Below, piece by piece: positions 1 through 11,229 of a stretch of DNA of 64,000 nucleotides (within the stretch, counting starts at the first letter, position 1; each line of letters starts with the position of its first letter). The position numbers and the translations under genes are program-made. The stretch is from Symsagittifera roscoffensis (taxonomy: Eukaryota > Xenacoelomorpha > Acoela > Convolutidae), in contig NC_087071.1 in NCBI RefSeq assembly GCF_963678635.1, positions 16,181,613 through 16,245,612 of the forward strand. Direction: 5' to 3'. The notes beneath the pieces are model-generated. The model was not told the origin of the DNA. It saw only the letters and a list, made by a program, of their open reading frames with translations, and did no database searches.

Positions 1-360
1 GCGGAAACAAGGCCGACAATATTTGAGCAGACACCAGTTGAGCCAAAAACAAAAACTGGTTTTGTAAAAAAAAATTCGAAGGTTTTAACTCCCCCTGAAA
101 TTAGGCTGTAGTAACTAGTACCCAGCAAAAAATACATTTGAATTTTGATGATACTAAGTATGTCAGCTGTATAGTCACTCAAATGATTTAGTTAAACTAG
201 TTGTTAACGTGAAAAAAGTCTCCTTTACGATTTGATAACGCTTGCTAACCGCAAGCGTAATCAAAGAGCGAAGTAAATTATCAAAAACTATCACAAGAAT
301 AAACACAGAGGCAAAGCTGCGCTTCGCAAACACTAGCGAGAACACGACAAGTAGCTCTAG
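1..360. repeat. AT-rich start with dispersed repeat
   Basis: No gene is visible. Bases 1-75 resemble 12424-12495: both carry a GGAAACAA start, then a stretch about ACACCAGTTGAG. The CACAGAGGC motif near 305 recurs near 12238. This is best read as one end of an old interspersed repeat; the family is not recognised. Confidence 0.35.
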
Positions 361-393
361 ATGAAAAAAGTAAAAATAAGCCTCGAATTAGTG

Positions 394-483
394 AGAATTC
401 GGCGACGTCTCGGACTCGAACCAACGACCTACTCCGACCTAGAAAAATTTAGTCTCACGCACTAACCACTCAGCCACGGACGC
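394..483 (-). tRNA. tRNA-like relic (Leu/Ser type) or tRNA-derived SINE
   Basis: Read on the minus strand it holds a Pol III A box (GTGGCTGAGTGG) and, about 50 bases on, a perfect B box (GGTTCGAGTCC), with D-loop wording typical of long-variable-arm tRNAs. The T stem pairs 4 of 5, the acceptor stem only about 4 of 7, and the anticodon arm does not fold cleanly. I infer a tRNA pseudogene or SINE head rather than a working tRNA. Confidence 0.4.
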
Positions 484-489
484 TTAGTT

Positions 490-827
490 CATCACAAACA
501 CTAGCCATAAATAAAGCCGAGAACAGATGCTATGAAATTTCCAATGATATAGATCGTGATTATAGCAAAAAGGCACAGAAGTGAACGGGTTAAAAAAGTT
601 AAGTTAGAAGAAAAGAAGCTTGCTACTAAAACACTAGCTGCTCGCTAGCGTAAACAAGAAACAATATCTAACGGTTTTGAGTTTAAAATGTTTTACGAAG
701 TTGAAACCATTAGTAAAAAAAAATTGTGTTTCAAAACATCGCTTTCGCTATAGATGACGCTCTTAAAACTGACTAGCGTTTAACGCACCTCCGGTACTCA
801 AAATAAACCGCATATATTGAAAAAAAG
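490..827. other. No gene seen
   Basis: AT-rich DNA without a convincing reading frame, RNA gene or repeat structure that I can see. Confidence 0.5.
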
Positions 828-2440
828 ATCTGCATTCTTTGAGTGTACTCTGACAGCACCCAATTACAAGGTTCGTAATTACAAAGTTCGTATTTTGCAA
901 AGTTCTTTATTCAAGTTTTTCATACAAAGTTTGAAGAACAATAATATTTTGTGAAGTTTTTTTAAGTTCTTCGAAAAATTTAAAGTGAACTAAGAAACGT
1001 CACATCTTGGAAAAGGCAATTGAGCCGTCGCATTTGGACGTAAAAATTGCAAATTTTGAGAGTACTCTTATAGTACCCAACTACAACGTTGGGAAATTCA
1101 AACTTTGAGAAACTTCACCTTAAGTTTTCTAAAAAAAGGGATTTTTTGAGAACCAGAAAAAATTTCACATCTCGAAAACTACCAAGATTTCAGTAGTCTT
1201 ATTTGATGGCAATAATCGCAATCTTTGAAAGTACTCTAACAGCACACAACTACAGGTTGGGGAATTTCACTTTGGTGAATTATTTTTAGTAATTTGAGTT
1301 TTCTGAAAATTTCTAAAAAAAAATCTCAAAAATCGTCTTAACTCTTAAAACTACTGTGCATTCTTATTTGGAGGCCGAATTTGCAACCCCTGGGATTACT
1401 GACTGCCCCCAACTACACGTTAGGAATTTCATACTTTGAAAAAAATATATATTTTAATTTTCATGAAAATTTTTTGAAAAATTCACAAAAAACGTCATAT
1501 CTGGAAAACTTTAAGGGTTTGAGCAGCCATAGTTGGAGGCAAAATTTGCAACCCCTGAGAGTACCCTGACAAAGCCTCACTACATAGATAGTATTTTCAA
1601 GTTTTGTGAATTTTTTTATATCTAAGTTCTCTGAAAAAATTTGAGAGAATCCTAAAAACCGTCATATCTCGAAAACTACAAATAAATGAGGAGCCATATT
1701 CAGTGGCAAGATTCGCAACTCGCTGAGAGTACCCTCACAGATTCCAATAACAGGATTGAGATCTTCGACGTTTTTGAATTTTTTAACATCTAAGTTTTTT
1801 TGAAAATTTCGGAGAAAATGATAAAAAACGTCGTATCTCGAAAACTACAAAGATTAGACCAGTCATATTTGGAGGCAAAATTCGCAACTCCTGAGAGTAC
1901 TATGACAGAGCCTCGCCACAGCGATGCGAATATGAAGTTTTGTGAAATTTTTTATATCTAACTTTTCTGAAAAATTTTGAAAAAATCCTAAAAAACGTCA
2001 TATCTCGAAAACTACATAGATTTGAGCAGCCATAATTAGAGGCAAGATTCACAACCTCTAAGAGTATTCTCACAGTATCCCACAACAGGAATGAGATCTT
2101 CAACGTTTTGGAATTTGTTAAAGTCTTAGTTTTTGAAATCATAAAAAAACGTCATATCTCGAAAACTACAACGATTTGAGAAGTGAGATTTGGAGGCAAG
2201 ATTGCCAACCCCTGAGAATCCAGTATGCCACAACAGGAATGAGATACAGGGTGAGAATTTCAAAAAATGAGAAATTTTTCTTAATTAAATTTTCTAGAAA
2301 TTTTTGAGAAATCTTGAAAACTGCCTATCTCGTAAACTAAAAGCATTTGGTTATTCATATATGGAGGCCAGAATCGCAAAACCTGGGAAAACTCTGTCAA
2401 TATCCTACTACTGGGTTGCTGATTTTAAACTTGATGAAAT
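828..2440. repeat. Satellite-like tandem repeat, period about 168 bp
   Basis: The phrase CGTCATATCTCGAAAACTAC, or a close variant, recurs near 998, 1165, 1332, 1493, 1660, 1829, 1997, 2150 and 2319, giving steps of 153-169 bp. Each unit also holds a GAGAGTACTCTGACAG-like phrase and a TTTGGAGGCAA phrase. Two more units lie near 3045 and 3210 after a different repeat. Short open frames inside are by-products of the repeat. The units are visibly diverged, so the array is not very recent. Confidence 0.8.
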
Positions 2441-3510
2441 GAATACTGAATTTAAACTGGAAATGCGTAAAAAAACTTAGCCATTGCAATATACGATATA
2501 GCTTAAGCGTGAAAAAATTCTTTTGTTAAACATGCAAAAAAAATACATTGAAAAAGCTTAAACATGGCGAGATAGTGAAGCCCGTATATAAATATATAAT
2601 AGATAGATGAAAGCAAAAAAATTATGAGACGGGTAGATAGACAGTCTTAATTTGGCCTCGCAAAACAATTACTGAAAATTGATGACCTTGCGGAAAACTA
2701 ATTGAAAAATTTTCTTAAGCATTGCAATATATGATATAGCTGAAACATGAACAAACTCTTTCGTTAAACATACAAAATTATCATGCTTAAACATGGGAGA
2801 AAGTTGTCACTCGCATTTAAATATAGTATAGAAGGAACAGACCATTGTTGGTAACAATTTGCACCACACAACATGATATAGTAATTAGTTTAACTCAGAT
2901 TACAACAGAGACGCCTTAAAGCAGATGGCGATATTTTCTAGGTTTTGGGGTTTTCAAGCATTATTGTTGCACCCGCAAGTGGAACAAAAACAGGCTTTGA
3001 CATCCAACCTTGGGTTAAACTTTGTACAGGACTAGAAACACAAAACACTTCATATCTCAAAAACAACCAATATTTGAGATATCATAAGTAGACAAGATTC
3101 AAAAACCCTTAGAGTATTCTGACAGCCCCCAACTGTAGGGTTGAGAATTTCAAACCTTGTGAAATCTTTTAAATTAAAGTTTCTAGAAACTTTTGAAAAA
3201 TCTCGAAAAGTCGTCGTATCTCGTAAACTAAAAAGATTCGGTTATTCATAATTGGAGGCAAAATGCACTAACTGGAGAAAACTGACAGCATCCCACTATT
3301 GGGTTGCTAATTGGAAAATAAGTGAAATAAACACTAAATTCAAACTGGAAAATTGAAAAGTCTTCACCAATGCAATAAACGATATAGCTTAAACGTGAAA
3401 AATTTCTTTTCTTAAAGATGAAAAAAACGTTGAAAAAACTTAAACATGGCGAGATCGTGAAACCCACATTTGTATACATATAATAGATAATATATATCAT
3501 CACTCGACCC
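2441..3510. repeat. Interspersed repeat copies next to the satellite
   Basis: Three related stretches (about 2460-2620, 2700-2830 and 3330-3500) share CGATATAGCTTAA, GTTAAACAT and AAACATGGCGAGA phrases. Between them lie two more 168-bp satellite units (3000-3330). Together they look like a higher-order arrangement of satellite plus spacer. No coding potential is evident. Confidence 0.55.
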
Positions 3511-3735
3511 ATTGCAATGATTTTTTTGGTACCAGATTTTGCGTTGAAAAAAAAATAAAATAAGAAAATACTAAAACACTCGAAGACAAAGTTCCTCCCC
3601 ACCCCCACGTTCAGTGGTCGAAACAATAAAACCGAAAATCAAGACTCACAAACTCGCAGTTTCATCGAAAAAATTAGGAAGAGCATGCTAACCATTAAGT
3701 TCACCAGCATGCTAACACTTGAAAATCGAAGTAAC

Positions 3736-3925
3736 CTGATTATGTTTTGGGGTGGCGGAGGTGCAGCTGTTCTCTCTATCGTCTGATGCAAACTGTTGTT
3801 GCTGCTCCTATTGCTGTTGCTGTAATGCGTCTGATTACGTAATGAGGCTGCAAGGGTAGATGATGGGGCTACTACTGATGGTTGAGTCTCCACTGACACT
3901 GGGAATTGATAGGATGGCGATATAT
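3736..3925 (-). CDS. Possible internal exon, Ser/Asn/Gln/Pro-rich
   Basis: The minus strand is open across this stretch, and its composition (CAG/AGC-rich, higher GC) differs from the surrounding AT-rich DNA. The peptide is low complexity: a Ser/Thr/Pro segment, then Asn/Ser-rich, then a run of four prolines. A donor-like site (AATCAG followed by GTTACTT) sits at the low end at 3735. The acceptor is ambiguous: a CCCAG lies about 20 bases inside the range given, and the frame stays open further upstream to 4016. No family is recognised. It could belong to a gene on the minus strand whose other exons lie outside the window or were missed. Confidence 0.3.
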
Positions 3926-4019
3926 CAGAAAAGGTTGTACAAATTTTTAAATAGTATTTTACGAAAATAACGTATTTAAAATTGCAAGTTACTCTTTTCA
4001 CAAGCTTAAAGGTCAAATA

Positions 4020-5700
4020 AACATTTTTGAACTTGATCCCAAAACTTTAACTTTTGTGTAATATCGTGATTATTTTGATCTTCAACATATGATACGGAAA
4101 GGCTGTGCGTATTAGACTTCATTTAAAGCAATAAGGTATAATTTTACAGCAAAAACTGTAGTAATTCTGGTTTGCCTGACATGACTTAGATTTCCCATTC
4201 ATTCAGACTTTGAAAATCATTGAAGGCAGTTACACAACCCCTTTTAGTCAAAATTTAGTACTAATATTTTTATTCATTATTTATATAAATAATTGTTCTG
4301 ATATTTCACCGAAATGATGTGGTTGCAATGGAGCCCGTTGAGCAATGGCATCTACCGACATTTGCTATCTAGAGTCATCATAACCAACGCATAATAACCA
4401 GATTAGTTATAAATTGGCTACTCTTGCAAAGTAAATAATTCGAAAATAGATAGGAGAGCTGAATAACAGAAGATTATTGAAAATAGTTTGGATTTCAATA
4501 TAAAAACCCCTGTACTATTATTGAACCTTTTGGCCAGGAAAAAAATTAACAATTTATCAAGATTTTGTTCGAAATACTGTCCTTTATTGCAAAATCCATT
4601 GGCGTCAAAATAAACACCGATAAAAATATCTTCAGAGAAACAGAAACTAAAACACTCAATACACAAATCAAATCAAACGCTCCAACTCATCTGCAATAAG
4701 ACTTAATAATTAATTATGTCTTTACATAGGAAATAAACCAGTGATTTCACTGTGCGGCGAAGAAGCTTTTCCATTAGAAATCCGCTCCTGTTTTGAAAAC
4801 GAACAAATCACAATAGTTCTCAAACGCATGTTACTTCTCTATTTCGGATGTTTCTAAAAAGCGGTTTTGAAACCAGCTGATTACAAGACGGATTTTGGTT
4901 TATGTTTCATTTTCACATCTACGCAAAAATTAAAATCAGAGAAAAGATTCAACTTGTTTGATAAAAAAGGAATAAAGCAAAAAATCCAAACTTAAGGACA
5001 TAAACATCCTAATTCTGTAAAGTCCATAAGCATACAATAAAAGGACTACGGTAATGAGAGCAAAAAATTAATGACTTCTTTTGAAAGCAAAAACTAGACC
5101 AATTTCATGAACATAAAGACGTCGGAGAAAATGAAAAATTTGAAATAAGAAGGGGAAAAGGAGATGAGCCAAAATTAAGAAATGAATTTGAAATTTTGTT
5201 TCCAACTTTTTCATAATTTCGCAAAATTTCGGTTGTCAGTTTTTTTTCAGTAGAGTACAATTGAAGTAGGTGAAAATTTGCGAGAAAACTAAATAAAAAT
5301 CCTAAATTGAAAAAAAATAGCCAACAGACAAGTGGAAAAGATTCAATGAACGCAATCAAAACAAAAATTATGACTTACTTAAAAAAAATTTGACTTTTTA
5401 AGAAAAAAAAAAGATTCCGATACTGATTTAAGATTCTTCATCGTCAGTTTTTAGTTCAAAACTAAAAATGAGCATTCAATGTTGCGAATATCTAAAACTT
5501 GTCATATTTTATCGCAACAAAAAAGGTAGAGTGACTTTTTTTTCAATTTACTCTCTGAAGGCAAATAAGCGGGTTGAAACGTCAGATAGCAATTCTCGCT
5601 GCAACTATACCTTTCTGGTGATTTCCAAAAATCAACAAAAGCAGCAGTCGAAGGAAAATTGCTACAGAAGATTGATTAAAAAAAATCAATGGCTAACTTA
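4020..5700. other. No gene seen
   Basis: AT-rich DNA. The short open frames here are A/T-run translations such as Phe/Lys stretches without family resemblance. Confidence 0.45.
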
Positions 5701-5704
5701 AATC

Positions 5705-8700
5705 CTAAATATGAGCAAAATTGCCTAACACCCGGAAGCCCTCGTTCATTTGGTCAAGAACATAACTGCATCTCAACCACTAGACAACCAAGGGCTTTTT
5801 CCTTTCCCTCCACTTTTTAAAATCATAATTGAGTATTCATTCTAATAAGCATCAACCTTGCAACTTATTTTCCAACAGGTGTTGTAAAAAAAACGTTAGT
5901 GATCGGAAAATGCACGTTTTCCTGCATGGAATGGAAAAATACTTTAAGAAAGTGCAAAATGAACATTATACAAGATGAAACTGACACTTTCAATTCTCAA
6001 ATGCAGATAAATGATGTTTTAAAAGTGCAGCTGTAGTGAAACTAAATTCAACTGATAAGGAAGACCGATAGCGGTGTAAAAAAAGGAAACATCAACCCCA
6101 AATCAAAAGCGAGCCTGGTTTCATGGGGAACATCTATCATACAGCAAAACTTTTAATTTTCTTACTGTTGAACAAATGAGTAAACACCTGTTGCAGTTTG
6201 CCAAAAAAGAGTTATAAATATCTTTCCAAAAACGATCGTCGGTTGAAACAACTAATTTAGAGAGTTTTGAGCTCAAGCAAATTTGGCTTATTCTTTAAAA
6301 ATTGGCTGAGTTGACAAATCCTGAGATATATACGAGTCTTTTTAGAAATAGAGAAAAGAAATCATGACCATGCTGCAAGAGCAACAGGTTGGAAGGGAAA
6401 CGTGTAGGGAAATGAGTGAATGCTTTCTATATGCTGTATCCAACCGCACGAGAGAAATTTTGATTTCTAAAATTTCATGATCAATTCAAGAAAGAACTCG
6501 GATATTTTCTGGAGAATGGAAAATTCTTCAAACTTCTCACGGATCCAAAAACTAGAGCATGTACAAACAATGTTTAGTAGCATAATCAAGAAACAGAAAA
6601 CGGTGGGCACCCACTGTTCAATGCTAGACAGCTATCCATGTGAATTTATGTAGAGACAAAGAAACAACAAAGAACACTTATTTGATTGTATTCTGTCTAA
6701 TAATGTTACTTATAACCTTCTAACGTTATTGATAACCTTAAAAATATAGCATTTTTAAAATATGGACGAACAAAAAAATCCCAACTGAAAAAAATTGATG
6801 GATATTTTGCAAAGACATTGATTCATAAATTTGATACTTTTTTGGCTCATTTTCACTTTCCTTCAGATTGAAACTTTCATTATGAAACTTATTTTTACAC
6901 TGTCAAAAAATGAGCGAAACTTTCATCGCAAGCCAGACTATTGTTATCCATTTGTTTTTTACACTTCTAATAACACTTTCGAGCATTAAGCCATACGAAA
7001 TAGCAAGGATTTAATAACATAATATTATAATTTTGGGGAAAGGGCACTTTTTCGACCCATCCCTTTTTGAAATTCAAGTTTGAAAGCTTTTTAACGTTGT
7101 TATAATGCAATGAAAAAAATGCATGATGAACGAACAACTATCCTGAACAGATGTTTTTCATACTTCATTCAAATCGTAACGTACAATCACATAAAACAAA
7201 TAGAAATTTAAAAAAATTAAATGCGGAGGGAAGTAGGAAAGAGCCGGTGAAAATGCCTGAGCTAAGTTCAATAACATCACTTTCATGAAAACTTCTATAT
7301 GAGCAATTTTTTACTCTTTACATAGTAATTTTTTGAGGGCTGGAAAAGTAGAAAAGAGCCGAGGCTTATGAATATTTGAAACAAGAGTAGTTGGCAGAAA
7401 AATGCCAGCTATGATTAATGAAAAAATCAACGACTGTTTGGAATTCTCAAAATGAGCAACATTGCGAAGACACCAGCCACCCCTAGTTCAATTGTTCGAG
7501 GACATAATTGCTTCAAACACTAGACAACCGAAGGTTTTAATTTTATTATCCCTCCACCCTCATAATTTCACAACTGAAATATCATTCTTCCAATTAGCAT
7601 CAATCTTGTAAGGTACTTTCATCGGATGTCTAAGAAATCGAAAATGCCCGGAATTTGCATTTTTTCCTGCGTGAAAAAAAATTTGAAAAACGTGCAAAAT
7701 GAACAATATTATACAAGATAAAACTGACGCTATCAAATTGAAAAACGATTGTCAAATGCAGATAGATGATGTATTAAATATGCATCTGTAATGAAATTAG
7801 ATTCAACTGAGAAGGAAGACCGAGAGCGTCGTATTACAAAAAAGGGGGACGTCAACCTCAACTGAAAAACATAAGCTGGTTTCATGGGACACATCTATCA
7901 TACAGCAAATTCACGTTACTTTTCTTTTTGTTGGTCAATTAGTACACTCCTGTTACAGTTTCTAGAAAAACCATGGTCGATTGCAACAACAATTTATTAG
8001 AGGTAAGTGCTCAAGCATGGTTTGCTAATCCTTAAATAATTAGCGGAGCTGACATAACTTGAGATAGACTAGTTTTTTTAGACAAAGAAAATTCGTGGCC
8101 ATGGAGGAAAAACAAGGAATTCCATGACCATGGAGGAATTCGTGGCCATGGAGGAATTCGAAACACAAGAAAATTGTGGCCATGATGACAAAGAGCAAAA
8201 GGTTTTGGGGTAATTTGTAGGGAATTTGAATAGTTCCTAATGCTGTGTCTAGCCGCACGAAAAAAAATTTCATTCCGATAATTTAATCAGTTCAAAAAGG
8301 AACTCAGTATTTTCTAATTAATAGAAAACTTTCCCAAAAAGCAAGCAAAAATCTGAAAAGCAAATCAGTAATCTGACGGTTCATCATAGACAAAAGTAGA
8401 GGGATCCAAGAACTAAAGCAAGTACAAACAAGGTTGAATGCATGTGGAATGTCATGAAACAGAAAAAGGTGGTGCACTCACCGTTCAAGGCTACAAAGCT
8501 ATCTATGTGAACTTATGTGGAGACAAGAGAGTACAAAAAGAATTATCTGGATGTATTCAGTCTCATATTGTTACTTAAAACCCTCTATCGTAAATTGGTA
8601 ACTTTCAAAGCATTTTAAAAAGGCGCAAGTAAGAAAAATCAGTCCAACTGAGAAAAAAACAGCTGGATATTTTCCGTAGAAAGGATTCAGATCTTTGACA

Positions 8701-9150
8701 CATTTTAGGACTCTCTCACTTTCAGATTGTAACTTTCATTATGAGAACTAATTGACAGTTTTTCGTTAACAAATGAAATTTTTTAAAGGAAAGCCAGACT
8801 ATTCTAAACCCATTTTTTCTTACTTTTGTAATAATACTTTCGCGCAACTAGCCATAACAAATAGCAGATTTCATTTAATAATATTTTAAATTTGGGGAAA
8901 TGACTTTTTTCTACCTCGCCGTGATTTGAAATTCAAGTTTGAAGGAATTTTTACGTTTCCATACTGCAATGAAAAAATGCATGGTGAACAAACTAACTAT
9001 TCTGAAAATATTTCCATACATTACATCGTAACGCATAATCACGCATAACGTTTTCATACATAACATCATAGCGTATAACCACTTATAACAACTTTCAACA
9101 CAAAATTTCAAATGTGAGGAAGTAGAGAAGAGCCGGTGAAACTGCCTGAT
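5705..9150. repeat. Diverged tandem duplication, two copies of about 1.7 kb
   Basis: Copy 1 starts near 5705 and copy 2 near 7446. Shared landmarks include ATGAGCAA at 5711/7452, the CACTAGACAACC phrase, and GAAACTAAATTCAACTG against GAAATTAGATTCAACTG with the AGGAAGACCGA that follows. Both copies end in a GGGAAGTAG..AGAGCCGG phrase (about 7230 and 9119) that is the end of a MITE related to those at 9.2-10.6 kb. Copy 2 is longer, partly because of a minisatellite near 8085-8185. No gene is visible. Confidence 0.7.
8085..8190. repeat. Short minisatellite rich in CCATGG and GAATTC
   Basis: About four imperfect units built on GGCCATGGAGGAATTC occur in tandem inside copy 2 of the 1.7-kb duplication and are absent at the matching place in copy 1, so they expanded after the duplication. 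Confidence 0.65.
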
Positions 9151-9158
9151 CTATTTTT

Positions 9159-9371
9159 GGCTCTTGTCCAATCCCCATCTTTCAAATTCAACTTTGAAAA
9201 GTCTATTTAACGTTGTCATAATCCAATGAAATTTGGCGTGGTGAACAAATCGACAATTCTGAATAGAATCGTTCTTTATACTTTACAGCGTAACATCACG
9301 CGTTTAGCCGTAATAACACGTAAAACAAACATAAAACTCGGTATTTTGAAAGGGGGAACTGGAAAAGAGCC
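9159..9371 (+). mobile_element. hAT-like MITE, 213 bp, complete
   Basis: It begins GGCTCTTGTCCA and ends CTGGAAAAGAGCC, an inverted terminal pair. It is flanked by an exact 8-bp direct repeat, CTATTTTT (9151-9158 and 9372-9379). An 8-bp target duplication with short terminal inverted repeats is the hallmark of hAT-type transposition. The interior matches the other copies nearby (CAATGAAATTTGGCGTGGTG, then TACTTTACAGCGTAACATCA). No transposase is encoded. Confidence 0.85.
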
Positions 9372-9481
9372 CTATTTTTTTACAACAAGGTTTGTTTCAC
9401 AGTTTTATACTCTTTACTTAGTAACTTTCGAGAGCCGATGCCTTTGAAAATATTTGAAACAAGAGCATTTTGCGCGATCCT

Positions 9482-9923
9482 GGGCTCTTTTCCACTTTTC
9501 CCCACATTTGAATTTCAGTTTCGGAAAACTAACTTTAATTTGTCATAATGTAATGAAAATATGCACGTTGAACAACACCAACTATTATTAACCGTTTTCT
9601 TGGCTCTTTTCCAGTTCCCCCTTTCAAAATACCGGGTTTTATGTTTGTTTTACGTGTTATTACGGCTAAATGCGTGATGTTACGCTGTAAAGTATGAAGA
9701 ACGATTCTGTTCAGAATTGTCGATTTGTTTACCACGCCAAATTTCATTACATTATGACAACGTTAAATAGACTTTTCAAAATTGAATTTGAAAGGGAGGA
9801 ACTGAAAAAGAGCCGTTTTCTTCTTCATAACATAGATCGTAACATTACGCATTCAGCCATAATACCAACCAAGACAACTAACAAAATTGAAAGTTTGATG
9901 TGGGGGGAAGTGGAAAAGTGTCT
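9482..9923 (+). mobile_element. Older hAT-like MITE copy split by a nested copy
   Basis: The left half is 9482-9601 (starts GGCTCTTTTCCAC) and the right half resumes at 9815 (ends near GTGGAAAAGTGTC). The halves are contiguous in family order once the insertion at 9602-9814 is taken out. Its own target duplication is not recognisable, consistent with greater age. Confidence 0.75.
9602..9814 (-). mobile_element. hAT-like MITE nested inside another copy
   Basis: A 213-bp copy in inverse orientation, from GGCTCTTTTCCAG to CTGAAAAAGAGCC. It is flanked by an exact 8-bp repeat GTTTTCTT (9594-9601 and 9815-9822) that belongs to the host MITE. This fixes both the element ends and the order of insertion. 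Confidence 0.88.
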
Positions 9924-9940
9924 GGCCAAATAGGAAAAAC

Positions 9941-10159
9941 GGCTCTTTTCCAGTTTCCCCCCTCCTTTCAAATTCAATTTTGAAAAGTCTATTTAACGTT
10001 GTCAGAATGCAATGAAATTTGTCGTGGTGAACAAATCGACAATTCTGAACAGATTTGTTCTTCATACTTTACAGCGTAACTTCACGCATTTAGCCATAAT
10101 AACACGTAAAACAAATATAAAACTCGGTATTTTGAAAGGGGGGGAACTGGAAAAGAGCC
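9941..10159 (+). mobile_element. hAT-like MITE, 219 bp, complete
   Basis: It starts GGCTCTTTTCCAG, ends CTGGAAAAGAGCC and is flanked by an exact 8-bp direct repeat GGAAAAAC (9933-9940 and 10160-10167). The interior is nearly identical to the 9159 copy, so these moved recently. It is non-coding. Confidence 0.87.
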
Positions 10160-10380
10160 GGAAAAACTGTACGCTCATCACGAGGTAGCAACCTAATCAC
10201 TAGGTACCAACAGTACTCCGGTGCGCTGGAACGGAAGAAGAATCGATACCTATTTTATTCATTCTTCTGCTAGACTAGAGTACAAAATTAAGCGCAAAAT
10301 CAGATTGTTACTCTCTAAAATGCTGTTTCCAATGTCCATTTTGGACAACATTTACTCCGAGTTTCAGCGAAATCTTTTTC

Positions 10381-10596
10381 GGCTCTTCTCCAGTCCCCCC
10401 CCCCACCTTTCAAATTCAATTTTGAAAAATTTATTCAACGTTGCCATAATGCAATAAAATTTGGCGGGGTGAACAAATCGACAACTGTGAACAGATTTTT
10501 TCTTCATACTTTACAGCGTAACATCACGCAGTTGGCCGTATTAACACGTAAAACACAAAACTAGTATTTTGAAAGGGGGGAAACTGGAAAAGAGCC
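10381..10596 (+). mobile_element. hAT-like MITE copy
   Basis: Same ends (GGCTCTTCTCCAG to CTGGAAAAGAGCC) and interior as its neighbours. The flanking octamers TCTTTTTC and CTTTTTTC are similar but not identical, as for a slightly decayed target duplication. Confidence 0.75.
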
Positions 10597-10796
10597 CTTT
10601 TTTCATAAACCAAAAAAAAATACCCTCTATTAAACTAACAAAATTTGTTATCAAAGTAATCCGGGTTTGAAAATGCATGCTTTCCTCATCTGCAGGTATT
10701 TTAGAGAGTGAAAACCAGATTTTACGGTTAATTTTGTCCACTAGTGTATATCTTCTCGCGCCGTTTGTCGCACAACCAAAAACTATAGTTTAATCT

Positions 10797-11225
10797 TTTT
10801 CCTTACCCCTTTTCCCTACACTTCAATTTTCAAAAACTGCTTCAACGTTGTCGGAATTGAACGAACCTTGTGGTGAACATAACAACAATTTAGGCTCTTT
10901 TCAAGTTTCCCACCACCCCCCCCCCCCCCCGCTCGTAAAATTACAAAATTAAGCTGTTCAAAAAATGTTCACACGGCATTTTGAATGGAAAAAGTTTCTT
11001 CATTTGTTCACGGTAACACGTTTTAATGCTGTTTATAACATGAAAAGTCATTTCAAAAAGACTTTCATAATTGAATTTCAGAAAAAATCAGGGGGAAGAA
11101 CTGGAATAGAGCCACACTTTGGAAACGATTTAGTCTTTATACCTTACATCAAAACTTCCTGCGTTTGGCTGTAATAACAAGTAAAACAACTATAAAATAG
11201 AAAACTTGAGAGGGGGCAAGCTACG
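10797..11225 (+). mobile_element. Second nested pair of hAT-like MITEs
   Basis: A host left half (about 10797-10892, CCTTACCCC then TTGTCGGAATTGAACG) is interrupted by another member (10893 to about 11113, GGCTCTTTTCAAG to GGAATAGAGCC). It resumes with the family's right half (TTTATACCTTACATC, GGCTGTAATAACAAG, GAGAGGGGG). Flanking octamers ACAATTTA and ACACTTTG match only partly. The insert holds a C-run near 10914-10930 and is more diverged than the 9-10 kb copies. Confidence 0.55.
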
Positions 11226-11229
11226 AAAT

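Noticed and set aside
10910-10932. Long C-run as a possible regulatory i-motif or G-quadruplex
   Set aside because: It lies in a MITE whose ends naturally carry C-runs of varying length; no gene is nearby.
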